Below, one piece after another: positions 1-6,482 of a stretch of 10,797 nucleotides of DNA (positions within the stretch are counted from its first letter, which is position 1; every line of letters begins with the position of its first letter). This stretch comes from Marinospirillum sp. Lineage in GTDB: Bacteria; Pseudomonadota; Gammaproteobacteria; Pseudomonadales; Halomonadaceae. The notes beneath the pieces are model-generated. The model had not been told where the DNA came from. It was given only the letters and a program-made list of their open reading frames with translations, and ran no database searches. The position numbers and the translations under genes were made by a program. The stretch spans positions 1-10,797 of the forward strand of contig SKOQ01000002.1 of the NCBI GenBank assembly GCA_007119985.1, written 5' to 3'.

Positions 1-150
1 TGGGCCCAGCGTTTACTGCGCCTGCAGCAAACAGGCTGGTCGCGTTGGAGCTTGCTGCTGAGTGCGTTAGGAGGTTTACTCTTGTTTGCTCTAGGGTTCA
101 GCCTCGTTTGGCACTTATGGACGGCAGATGTCCCGAGTGGTTTTCTCTAG
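1..150 (+). CDS. C-terminal end of an unidentified membrane protein (partial)
   Basis: Frame 1 is open from the first base of the window to a TAG at 148-150, giving the last 49 residues of a protein whose start lies outside. The visible part has a short basic stretch with several Arg and Gln residues (about residues 1-16), then one strongly hydrophobic segment (about 17-40, rich in Leu, Gly, Phe and Trp), then a short polar tail ending SGFL. That is the look of a last transmembrane helix with a short tail. The fragment is too short to name a family; exporters of the LysE or TauE kind end in a similar way, but this is only a resemblance. It converges with the EAL-domain gene on the other strand. 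No hairpin terminator is visible after the stop. Confidence 0.55.
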   Translation, partial: WAQRLLRLQQTGWSRWSLLLSALGGLLLFALGFSLVWHLWTADVPSGFL

Positions 151-187
151 CGAGACCCTGTTGATATTGTTGGTTTATGCATGGGTT

Positions 188-241
188 TGTGGATAAGTCT
201 GTGGGCAATGTGGATAAGACTGAGTGTATAACTTGTGGGCG
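188..241 (-). promoter_or_regulatory. Cluster of DnaA-box-like 9-mers
   Basis: Two perfect consensus DnaA boxes (TTATCCACA on the - strand) lie at 188-196 and 209-217, 21 bp apart, which is two helical turns. Between them, directly abutting the second, 200-208 reads TTGCCCACA (7 of 9). Next, 223-231 reads TTATACACT (8 of 9 to TTWTNCACA). A weaker CCGCCCACA lies at 233-241. All five point the same way. The cluster sits between two convergent gene ends, so it is not placed as a promoter. The boxes are seen directly; binding by DnaA and any role (origin, titration site, activation site) are inferred. A modestly AT-rich stretch flanks it at about 160-187. Confidence 0.55.
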
Positions 242-243
242 GC

Positions 244-2025
244 CTAGGCACAATGGATTTGTGTGGCACGCTGTTTGTTTTGTCGCAGCAATTGCGTGGT
301 TTGGGTTGTGTCTTGTGGTCGGCCAAAGTAGAAGCCTTGCAGCAGGTCGCAGCCTTGCTCGCTCAGATAAGCTGCCTGCTCACTTGTTTCAACCCCTTCA
401 GCGACAACCTGCATTTTTAAACCCTTGCACAGGGCCAGCGTGGACTCCACTATCGCTTGATCGGCCTTATTGTGGGGCAGCCCTTGAATAAAGGAACGAT
501 CGAGCTTGAGTTGGTTGACCGGCAAATGCTTCAGGTAAGCTAGTGACGAGTAGCCTGTGCCAAAATCATCAATCGCGAGCCGGATGCCCATTTTGGCCAG
601 TTGATCCAAGCGCTCTAGCGTGGATTCATCCCTTTGAACAAAGACTCCTTCCGTTAACTCTAATTCTAAGCAGTGGGGCGAGAGTTGATAACGCTTGAGC
701 TTAGTGGATACCTGCTCAACAAAGCCCTCTGCGGCAAACTCCAGCGGAGATACATTCACCGCGATACGAGCAGGCGCGATACCTTCTTGCTCCCAAACCG
801 CATATTGCTTAAGACTTTGATCCAGCGTCCATTGTCCAAGCTGTTCCATCAGACCATGGCGTTCGGCTAGAGGAATAAACTGAGCCGGCGAGATCGCCCC
901 GAGTGTGGGATGCTGCCAACGCATCAGCACCTCAAAAGCATGGATCTTGCCGCTGGATGCGCACACCAAAGGCTGATAGTGCAGACTCAGTTGTTGCGCT
1001 GCTAAGGCATCTCTTAGGGCTTGTAACAAAATCAGTGGGTTTTCAGCTTCTTTGAGGTCTTCAGAGTAGAAGCGCAGCTGACCAGCGCCACGATTTTTTG
1101 CAGCATGGAGCGCGAGTTCAGCTTCTTGCAGGGCTCGGCTGACGGTCTGCGTTTCTTCAGTCCACAGTGTGGCCCCCATTGAGAAGTTAAACTCCATCAA
1201 GCGGCCTTTGATTGAAAAGGGACGTGCTAGGCTTTGGCGCGCATCATGAATCTGTTGCAGATAGCCAGTGTCTTCTTCGGTAGCTTCTAGCGGAATCCCC
1301 CAGATAAAAACATCGGCTGAATGGCGTGCCATGACGCCAGGGCAGATTTCACGTAGACGCTTGGCCATATTCGCCAGCAACTGGTCGCCAACACTAAAGC
1401 CGTAGCTGGCATTCACAAGACGAAAGTTATCGATATCAATTAACACCATACACCAGTAACGCTGGCTGCTTGGCGGTTGTTTGGCCAAGCTACGTAAAAA
1501 GAGACCGGTATTGGGCAGGCCTGTCAGACGATCATAGTCGGTGGCTTTTTCAAGGCGCGCTTCTTGGCGGCGATGCTCGGTGATATCAGTAAAAATAGCG
1601 ACATAGTGACTGATGCGACCGTGCGTATCTTTGAGTACTTTGCAGGTGAGCCACTCAAGATAAACTTCTCCGTCTTTGCGCCGGTTCCAGATTTCACCTT
1701 GCCAGATGCCATCGCGCATCAAACCTTGCCAGTAGGCCTCATAGAAGGCAGCATCATGATAGCCTGAGCTTAGAATACGAGGGTTCTGGCCCAGTACCTC
1801 AGCCTCACTGTAGCCAGTGACCTGAGTAAAGGTACGATTGACCGCAATGATCTTGCCATCAGGATCGGTGATGGTGACCCCATCATGCGTGTGGTCAAAA
1901 ACCTCTTTCATCAGTTTCAGCGTATTCTTCTGGGTTTGATAGCGAGTGCGCTGCAAAATTAAACTTGCGACCAAACCCAGCACGACGGAGAGAAGGAGAA
2001 AACTAGCTACCAGAAGTTCTGGCAT
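244..2025 (-). CDS. Membrane-anchored PAS-GGDEF-EAL protein, probable c-di-GMP phosphodiesterase
   Basis: The protein has 593 residues counted from the ATG at 2023-2025. One N-terminal transmembrane helix (about 3-25) is followed by a PAS domain (about 38-155, ending in the usual TDITEHRR linker), a GGDEF domain (about 165-320) and an EAL domain (about 333-575). The GGDEF signature is replaced by SADVF (236-240) and no RxxD inhibitory site is seen before it, so cyclase activity is unlikely. The EAL domain looks intact: EVL at 365-367, Asn424, Glu459, the Asp pair of DDFGTG at 486-487, Lys507, Glu543 and Gln563. By family knowledge it should hydrolyse c-di-GMP at the inner face of the membrane, with PAS and the dead GGDEF domain as regulatory parts. 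The gene follows the Aer-like receptor by 6 nt, so the two are probably co-transcribed. A TTG at 2029-2031 could also start the frame, but AGG at 2035-2037 is better spaced for the ATG. No terminator is seen after the stop. Confidence 0.9.
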   Translation of the reverse strand: MPELLVASFLLLSVVLGLVASLILQRTRYQTQKNTLKLMKEVFDHTHDGVTITDPDGKIIAVNRTFTQVTGYSEAEVLGQNPRILSSGYHDAAFYEAYWQGLMRDGIWQGEIWNRRKDGEVYLEWLTCKVLKDTHGRISHYVAIFTDITEHRRQEARLEKATDYDRLTGLPNTGLFLRSLAKQPPSSQRYWCMVLIDIDNFRLVNASYGFSVGDQLLANMAKRLREICPGVMARHSADVFIWGIPLEATEEDTGYLQQIHDARQSLARPFSIKGRLMEFNFSMGATLWTEETQTVSRALQEAELALHAAKNRGAGQLRFYSEDLKEAENPLILLQALRDALAAQQLSLHYQPLVCASSGKIHAFEVLMRWQHPTLGAISPAQFIPLAERHGLMEQLGQWTLDQSLKQYAVWEQEGIAPARIAVNVSPLEFAAEGFVEQVSTKLKRYQLSPHCLELELTEGVFVQRDESTLERLDQLAKMGIRLAIDDFGTGYSSLAYLKHLPVNQLKLDRSFIQGLPHNKADQAIVESTLALCKGLKMQVVAEGVETSEQAAYLSEQGCDLLQGFYFGRPQDTTQTTQLLRQNKQRATQIHCA

Positions 2026-2031
2026 AAACAA

Positions 2032-3597
2032 TTACCTGTGACCAAAAGTACGAGCGAGAGAATGCATCTGATGTATCTGGTCCGTCAGGTGATCCGCACT
2101 TTGTGCGCTGAGCTCGGCTTGCTGCCGATTCTGCTCAGTGAGCTGTTGAAGCTGATGCAGGGTGTCCACCAAGACGTCACCGGCCTGGCTTTGTTGTGCC
2201 ATAGCCGCTGCTGTTTGCTGGCTGGCACGTTGGAGTTCGGTGGCGACCTCGGTGAGTTGAAGCAGAACCTGGCCTGCCTGTTCAATCTGGTTCACCGTGT
2301 TATGGCTATCTTCTTGGCTCGCGAGGAGCTCTTGCGTGGCACCGCCAATACTGGATTGAATGGCTTCAATACGCTCGCTGATGGTTGCCGTTACCGCTTG
2401 AGTGTTCGTTGCTAATTGACGTACGGCATCGGCCACGACGGCAAAACCTCGGCCAGATTCACCTGCGCGCGCCGCTTCTATTGCTGCATTCAGCGCCAGT
2501 AGATTGGTTTGATCGGCTATTTCACGGATGGCTTGCAGGCTGTCACTGATTGAAGTCGCATCGGCCTCTAAGCTCTCAATGCTGGCTACAGCGCGGGCGT
2601 AACGCTGCGCCATGCTGTGCACTGAGGCGACACTTTGCTGAATACGCTGTTCGCCCTGCTGAATATCATGATGCATCTGGGTGCTGGCGTGCTTTATTTC
2701 CTGCATATGCTGATCAACATGATGAATGTTGCCTGAGAGCTGCTCGGTCATACTGGCCAAAACATCGAGGCGCTCCTCCTGCTCTTTGACGCCCTCTTCG
2801 GCCTGAGCGAAGGTGGTATCCGCAGTCTGTGCGACTTCATCGAGAGCCTGGGTGGCATCTTCTATACGTCCGACGACCGTACGCAGTTGGGCCTGCTGCA
2901 TGCGCAAGGCCAGTTCTAAGGCGCCAAACTCATTCATTTTGCCGGAGTAAACCTGCTGGGTGACAGGGTTATCGACCACGCTCAAGGCCGCGCGATAGAT
3001 ATTTTTAAGTGGATTTAAAAAGTAGGCGGCTGCGCCAAGAATACTCAGGCCGACGACACCGGCTAACAGGCCTGCAAAACTTCTGTCATCAACGAGATAG
3101 AGAATGCTGAGCGTGGAAAGAATCTGCGCGAGAATTAAGCCGAGCAACAGGCCATAGACTGACCAGCGCTTTTTGGGTGCCTTTTGTTGGCCGCTATTCA
3201 GTGCGTTGTAACTGGCCTGTGCCCTATCAACCAAAGGCTTGCTGGGTTTGACCCTGACCGATTGATAGCCAATATGTTTTTTGCCTTCAAAGATCGGGGA
3301 AATAAAAGCATCGACCCAGTAGTAATCGCCATTTTTACAGCGATTCTTAACAAGGCCCATCCACGACTCGCCTTTTTTGAGTCTGGCCCACAGGTCAGCA
3401 AAAGCCATTGGTGGCATATCCGGATGGCGTACCACATTATGGTTGTGACCTAGAAGATCGGCATCGGTAAAACCACTGACCCTCTTAAAATCAGCATTAG
3501 CATAACGTGTGATGCCCTTCAGATCCGTTGTCGATACAAGCCGATCCTGAGCGCTAAGTGAGACTTCCTGATCAGTCACTGGGAGATTCGTCTTCAT
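2032..3597 (-). CDS. aer: Aer-like aerotaxis receptor (PAS methyl-accepting chemotaxis protein)
   Basis: This 521-residue protein matches the plan of E. coli Aer (506 residues). It has an N-terminal PAS domain (about 10-120), two closely spaced hydrophobic segments forming a membrane hairpin (about 145-169 and 173-194) with almost no periplasmic loop, a HAMP-like stretch, and a long MCP signalling coiled coil whose highly conserved tip runs from about 358 to 396. The PAS domain keeps N34, R57, H58, D60 and W70 at the same numbers as in Aer; from memory these residues are linked to FAD binding there. The ligand is therefore probably FAD, reporting redox or oxygen state to CheA/CheW. There is no periplasmic ligand domain, and the C-terminus (TFGHR) lacks the NWETF-type receptor-docking pentapeptide. 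The start agrees with Aer by alignment, although its Shine-Dalgarno is weak. The EAL-domain gene follows 6 nt after the stop. Confidence 0.88.
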   Translation of the reverse strand: MKTNLPVTDQEVSLSAQDRLVSTTDLKGITRYANADFKRVSGFTDADLLGHNHNVVRHPDMPPMAFADLWARLKKGESWMGLVKNRCKNGDYYWVDAFISPIFEGKKHIGYQSVRVKPSKPLVDRAQASYNALNSGQQKAPKKRWSVYGLLLGLILAQILSTLSILYLVDDRSFAGLLAGVVGLSILGAAAYFLNPLKNIYRAALSVVDNPVTQQVYSGKMNEFGALELALRMQQAQLRTVVGRIEDATQALDEVAQTADTTFAQAEEGVKEQEERLDVLASMTEQLSGNIHHVDQHMQEIKHASTQMHHDIQQGEQRIQQSVASVHSMAQRYARAVASIESLEADATSISDSLQAIREIADQTNLLALNAAIEAARAGESGRGFAVVADAVRQLATNTQAVTATISERIEAIQSSIGGATQELLASQEDSHNTVNQIEQAGQVLLQLTEVATELQRASQQTAAAMAQQSQAGDVLVDTLHQLQQLTEQNRQQAELSAQSADHLTDQIHQMHSLARTFGHR

Positions 3598-3642
3598 GAT
3601 ATATGCAGGCCAGAAGGAAGCAGGTCAATAGATTAACTTTCT

Positions 3643-3672
3643 ATTTTAGCAGCTCATGACGTTCGATGTCGG
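3643..3672 (-). promoter_or_regulatory. Candidate sigma-70 promoter for the aer-like operon
   Basis: On the - strand, TAAAAT (3643-3648) is preceded by TGC, giving an extended -10 of the TGn form. Eighteen bases further upstream is CCGACA (3667-3672), which matches four of six positions of TTGACA. Transcription would begin near 3636, leaving a leader of about 40 nt before the receptor ATG. A separate GCCGATAG at 3696-3703 resembles the -10 of flagellar FliA promoters but has no matching -35. This is a prediction by eye. Confidence 0.35.
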
Positions 3673-3849
3673 TTAAGTATTGCAACTGGCTGACTCTATC
3701 GGCCTGACTTGGGGTGTGCGCCTTGTCTTGATGGGGCGCTGAACTGAGCTAAGGATGCAAAGCGCAGGCGAAGGCAGTAAACTAAGGCTTCATAATAAAA
3801 TCTATACCCATGTTTCATGGACTCAACATCAACAACAAGGGAAACCCCT
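3673..3849 (+). promoter_or_regulatory. fabA upstream region
   Basis: This is the part of the divergent gap on the fabA side. -10-like hexamers occur at 3791-3796 (CATAAT), 3796-3801 (TAAAAT) and 3803-3808 (TATACC), but none has a recognisable -35 at the right distance, which would fit an activated promoter. A small perfect inverted repeat, CCATG-TTT-CATGG, lies at 3808-3820 just after these hexamers and could be an operator half-site pair or chance. AAGGGA at 3837-3842 is a good Shine-Dalgarno 7 nt before the GTG at 3850. I see no gene and no clear FadR-type site in the region. Confidence 0.35.
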
Positions 3850-4365
3850 GTGATACCACAAAGCTCTTATACGCGTGAAGAACTTCTGGCCTGCGGGCGC
3901 GGTGAACTCTTTGGCCCAGGTAATGCGCAGCTGCCGATGCCGAATATGCTGATGCTGGATCGCATCGTGCGCATTGATAGTGATGGCGGTGCTTATGGCA
4001 AGGGCCAAATTATTGCAGAGCTGGATATTCAGCCTGATCTTTGGTTCTTTGATTGCCACTTTCCTGGTGACCCAGTGATGCCTGGTTGTTTAGGTTTGGA
4101 TGCCATGTGGCAGCTGGTCGGCTTCTATCTTGGCTGGCAGGGTAACCCTGGTCGTGGACGTGCGCTGGGCAGCGGTGAAGTGAAGTTCACTGGCCAAGTG
4201 CTGCCTGAAGCGAAGCTCGTGACCTATCGCATTGATATTAAACGTACAATGAATCGTAAGCTGGTGCTGGGCATCGCTGATGGCGTCATGGAAGTCGATG
4301 GTCGCAAAATCTATGAAGCGAAGGATCTGCGCGTTGGTTTATTTACGAGCACGAGCGGATTTTAA
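3850..4365 (+). CDS. fabA: FabA, 3-hydroxydecanoyl-ACP dehydratase/isomerase
   Basis: The protein has 171 residues; E. coli FabA has 172. It dehydrates 3-hydroxydecanoyl-ACP and isomerises trans-2- to cis-3-decenoyl-ACP in the cytoplasm, the step that introduces the double bond in anaerobic-type unsaturated fatty acid synthesis. The catalytic pair is present as His70 (in WFFDCHFPGDPVMPG) and Asp84 (in GCLGLDAMWQ), the same numbers as in the E. coli enzyme. I chose the GTG at 3850 because AAGGGA lies 7 nt before it and because the N-terminus then aligns residue for residue with pseudomonad FabA (xxxQxxxTREEL). An in-frame ATG at 3817 would add 11 polar residues, has no Shine-Dalgarno and lies close behind the candidate -10 hexamers. 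fabB starts 14 nt after the stop, so the two form an operon. Confidence 0.96.
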   Translation: MIPQSSYTREELLACGRGELFGPGNAQLPMPNMLMLDRIVRIDSDGGAYGKGQIIAELDIQPDLWFFDCHFPGDPVMPGCLGLDAMWQLVGFYLGWQGNPGRGRALGSGEVKFTGQVLPEAKLVTYRIDIKRTMNRKLVLGIADGVMEVDGRKIYEAKDLRVGLFTSTSGF

Positions 4366-4379
4366 AAGAGGATCAGTGT

Positions 4380-5600
4380 ATGAAGCGAGTCGTCGTCACA
4401 GGCCTAGGTATTGTCTCTTGTCTTGGTGCTGATCAGCAGCAGGTTCTAGAAGCGCTACGCACAGGGCGCTCTGGTATTCGATTCAAGCAGGAATATGCCG
4501 ATCTCGGTTTTCGCAGCCATGTTGCTGGTAGTATCGATCTTGATCTCGATGCGCTGGTTGATCGCAAGCTCAAGCGTTTTATGGGTGATGCTGCAGCCTA
4601 TGCCTATTTATCAATGCAGCAAGCTATTGAAGATGCGGGCCTGACTGAAGAGCAGGTTTCTCATCCGCGTACAGGTCTGATTGCTGGTTCTGGCGGTGCT
4701 TCTTCGGCGAATCAGGTTGAAGCCGCTGATGTCATGCGTGAAAAAGGCCTGCGTCGTGTTGGGCCTTACCGTGTCACACGCACTATGGGCAGCACCGTCT
4801 CTGCCTGTCTTGCCACACCCTTTAAAATCAAAGGGGTGAACTATTCGATCTCCTCGGCCTGTGCGACCTCGGCTCACTGCATCGGTAATGCGATGGAGAT
4901 GATTCAGCTGGGCAAGCAAGATGTCGTCTTCGCGGGTGGCGGTGAAGAAGAACACTGGACACTGTCTTGCTTGTTTGATGCGATGGGGGCTCTTTCTACT
5001 AGCTACAACGCGACGCCAGAATTAGCCTCGCGTCCTTATGATCAGGCGCGTGACGGTTTTGTCATCGCTGGTGGTGGCGGGATGCTGGTGCTTGAAGAAC
5101 TCGAGCATGCCAAGGCGCGTGGCGCCAAGATTTATGGTGAGCTCGTTGGTTATGGCGCCACTTCAGACGGCTATGACATGGTCGCACCCTCTGGTGAAGG
5201 CGCTGTGCGTTGTATGCAGCAGGCTTTGCAGGGTTTAGAAGGCGGTGTGGATTATATCAATACCCATGGTACCTCTACGCCAGTGGGTGATACGGCTGAA
5301 CTGAAAGCGATCCAGCAGGTATTTGGTGATGCCTGCCCGGCCATGAGCTCAACCAAATCCCTTACTGGCCATTCTTTGGGTGCAACGGGCGTACAAGAAG
5401 CCATCTACTCCTTGCTGATGATGCAGCATAACTTTATTGCCGCATCGGCCAACGTTGAACAACTGGATGAAGGTGCGGCTGGCTTGGATATCGTCACCGG
5501 CCAAGCGCGTGAACAGGTCAAGCTGAACCGTGTCCTATCTAATAGCTTTGGCTTTGGCGGCACCAATGCCTGTCTGGTCTTCCAGCGCTATCAGGACTAA
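4380..5600 (+). CDS. fabB: FabB, beta-ketoacyl-ACP synthase I
   Basis: The protein has 406 residues, the same length as E. coli FabB. It condenses malonyl-ACP with acyl-ACP in the cytoplasm and is the synthase that elongates the cis-3-decenoyl product of FabA. The Cys-His-His triad is visible: Cys161 in SSACATS, His296 in NTHGTST and His331 in LTGHSLGATG, each two residues before the E. coli numbers. The C-terminal glycine-rich NSFGFGGTNA motif is also present. The ATG follows an AGAGGA-type Shine-Dalgarno in the 14-nt gap after fabA. Pairing with fabA and a strong similarity to the FabB branch argue for synthase I rather than FabF. The operon ends at the hairpin terminator just downstream. 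Confidence 0.97.
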   Translation: MKRVVVTGLGIVSCLGADQQQVLEALRTGRSGIRFKQEYADLGFRSHVAGSIDLDLDALVDRKLKRFMGDAAAYAYLSMQQAIEDAGLTEEQVSHPRTGLIAGSGGASSANQVEAADVMREKGLRRVGPYRVTRTMGSTVSACLATPFKIKGVNYSISSACATSAHCIGNAMEMIQLGKQDVVFAGGGEEEHWTLSCLFDAMGALSTSYNATPELASRPYDQARDGFVIAGGGGMLVLEELEHAKARGAKIYGELVGYGATSDGYDMVAPSGEGAVRCMQQALQGLEGGVDYINTHGTSTPVGDTAELKAIQQVFGDACPAMSSTKSLTGHSLGATGVQEAIYSLLMMQHNFIAASANVEQLDEGAAGLDIVTGQAREQVKLNRVLSNSFGFGGTNACLVFQRYQD

Positions 5601-5630
5601 TCAACCCTGGTGATGGCTTGATGTTGTACA

Positions 5631-5662
5631 TTAAAAAACCCAGCTTCGGCTGGGTTTTTTAA
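5631..5662. terminator. Bidirectional intrinsic terminator between fabB and plsC
   Basis: A perfect 14-bp inverted repeat (TTAAAAAACCCAGC and its complement) encloses a TTCG tetraloop at 5645-5648. The G+C core CCCAGC/GCTGGG is followed by six T on both strands, so it can stop transcription from fabAB on the + strand and from the acyltransferase operon on the - strand. It lies 30 nt after the fabB stop and 34 nt after the plsC stop. Confidence 0.93.
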
Positions 5663-5696
5663 TGGGGCGGCGCGGCGCAGAAGGCAGGCTTGCGAA

Positions 5697-6482
5697 CTAG
5701 TGGGTCGCTTCTGTTTCCGTCGTGGCCTGAGTAGGCTGTGCCTTGTCTTCCTGAGGGCGAGGCACGGCTGAAATCTCCGCTAGCTGCGCTTCAATCCAGT
5801 TTTGGGCTTCTTCTATCACCTCATCAGCCCGCCTTCCAGCGGTGGGGATTGCAGGGCCAACGCGCAGGCTGAGTACCCCTGAGTTCTTGATCCAGGTTTT
5901 AGGGTTCCAATGCTCACCGGCATTATGGGCGACAGGGACCAAAGGCACGCCAGCGCGACAAGCCAGCATTGCAGCACTTTTGCTGAAGGGCTTCTTCTGT
6001 CCGGGAGGCACGCGTGTTCCTTCTGGAAAAATCAGCACAGAAAGACCTTCATCAAGGCGTTCGCCACCGATTTTGAGCACCTTTTTGAGCATCTTGGCGG
6101 GTTGGCTGCGATCAAGAGGAATCGGTTTAATCAAGCGCAAGCCCCAGCCAAAAATCGGGATGTTCAGCAGCTCTTGTTTGAGTACCGTACACAAGGGGGG
6201 CTTCAAGGTATGGAGGATAATGGTTTCCCACTCGCTTTGGTGGTTGGCGATCATCACAAAGCTGCCATCGGGCAGGCTCTCAACGCCAGAAAAGCGATAC
6301 TCAATGCCACAGGTGATGCGCAGCCAGAAGAGGATAAAGCGATTGTAAATATTGAGAATGGCAAAGCGCTGGCGCAACGGAAAGGGGATGGAAATCAACG
6401 CTAAGGGTGCACCCAGAATCAGTAGTGCACCAAAGTATCCTGCATAAAAAAGAAGGCTACCTAAGGGACGAGGTTTAGACAT
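5697..6482 (-). CDS. plsC: PlsC-type 1-acylglycerol-3-phosphate acyltransferase
   Basis: The protein has 261 residues from the ATG at 6480-6482. A hydrophobic N-terminus (about 8-32) precedes a cytoplasmic-face acyltransferase domain. The motifs appear in order: the first block NHQSEWE (80-86, His81), the second block GLRLIKPIPLDRS (114-126), the third block FPEGTR (152-157) and the fourth block VPLVPVAHN (179-187). It should transfer an acyl chain to lysophosphatidic acid to give phosphatidic acid at the inner membrane. The first block reads HX4E where E. coli PlsC has HX4D; I recall the Glu form in pseudomonad and neisserial relatives, so it is not by itself a sign of inactivity. The tail from about 240 is polar and rich in Thr, Gln and Glu. 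The start has GGAG about 7 nt upstream and overlaps the preceding gene by 8 nt. The frame stays open further upstream to an ATG at 6537-6539, but that part lies inside the neighbour. A related acyltransferase with another acceptor is possible. Confidence 0.87.
   Translation of the reverse strand: MSKPRPLGSLLFYAGYFGALLILGAPLALISIPFPLRQRFAILNIYNRFILFWLRITCGIEYRFSGVESLPDGSFVMIANHQSEWETIILHTLKPPLCTVLKQELLNIPIFGWGLRLIKPIPLDRSQPAKMLKKVLKIGGERLDEGLSVLIFPEGTRVPPGQKKPFSKSAAMLACRAGVPLVPVAHNAGEHWNPKTWIKNSGVLSLRVGPAIPTAGRRADEVIEEAQNWIEAQLAEISAVPRPQEDKAQPTQATTETEATH

Noticed and set aside
151..243. Terminator between the two convergent genes at the left end
   Set aside because: No stem followed by a T run is visible on either strand; the repeated 9-mers are direct, not inverted.
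2038..2415. 125-codon + strand open frame over the receptor's signalling domain
   Set aside because: It is antisense to the conserved MCP coiled coil; the regular Gln/Leu/Ala codon pattern of a coiled coil often leaves the opposite frame open.
244..3597. Possible defence or mobile module at the left end
   Set aside because: All domains are standard signalling domains, and no integrase, transposase, direct-repeat boundary or shift in composition is visible.
4611..4955. 114-codon - strand open frame inside fabB
   Set aside because: It is a shadow of a highly conserved coding sequence, with no ribosome site or family likeness.
5842..6404. Two long + strand open frames (168 and 164 codons) over the acyltransferase gene
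   Set aside because: They are antisense to a gene with all PlsC motifs, overlap each other, and their translations show no recognisable domain.
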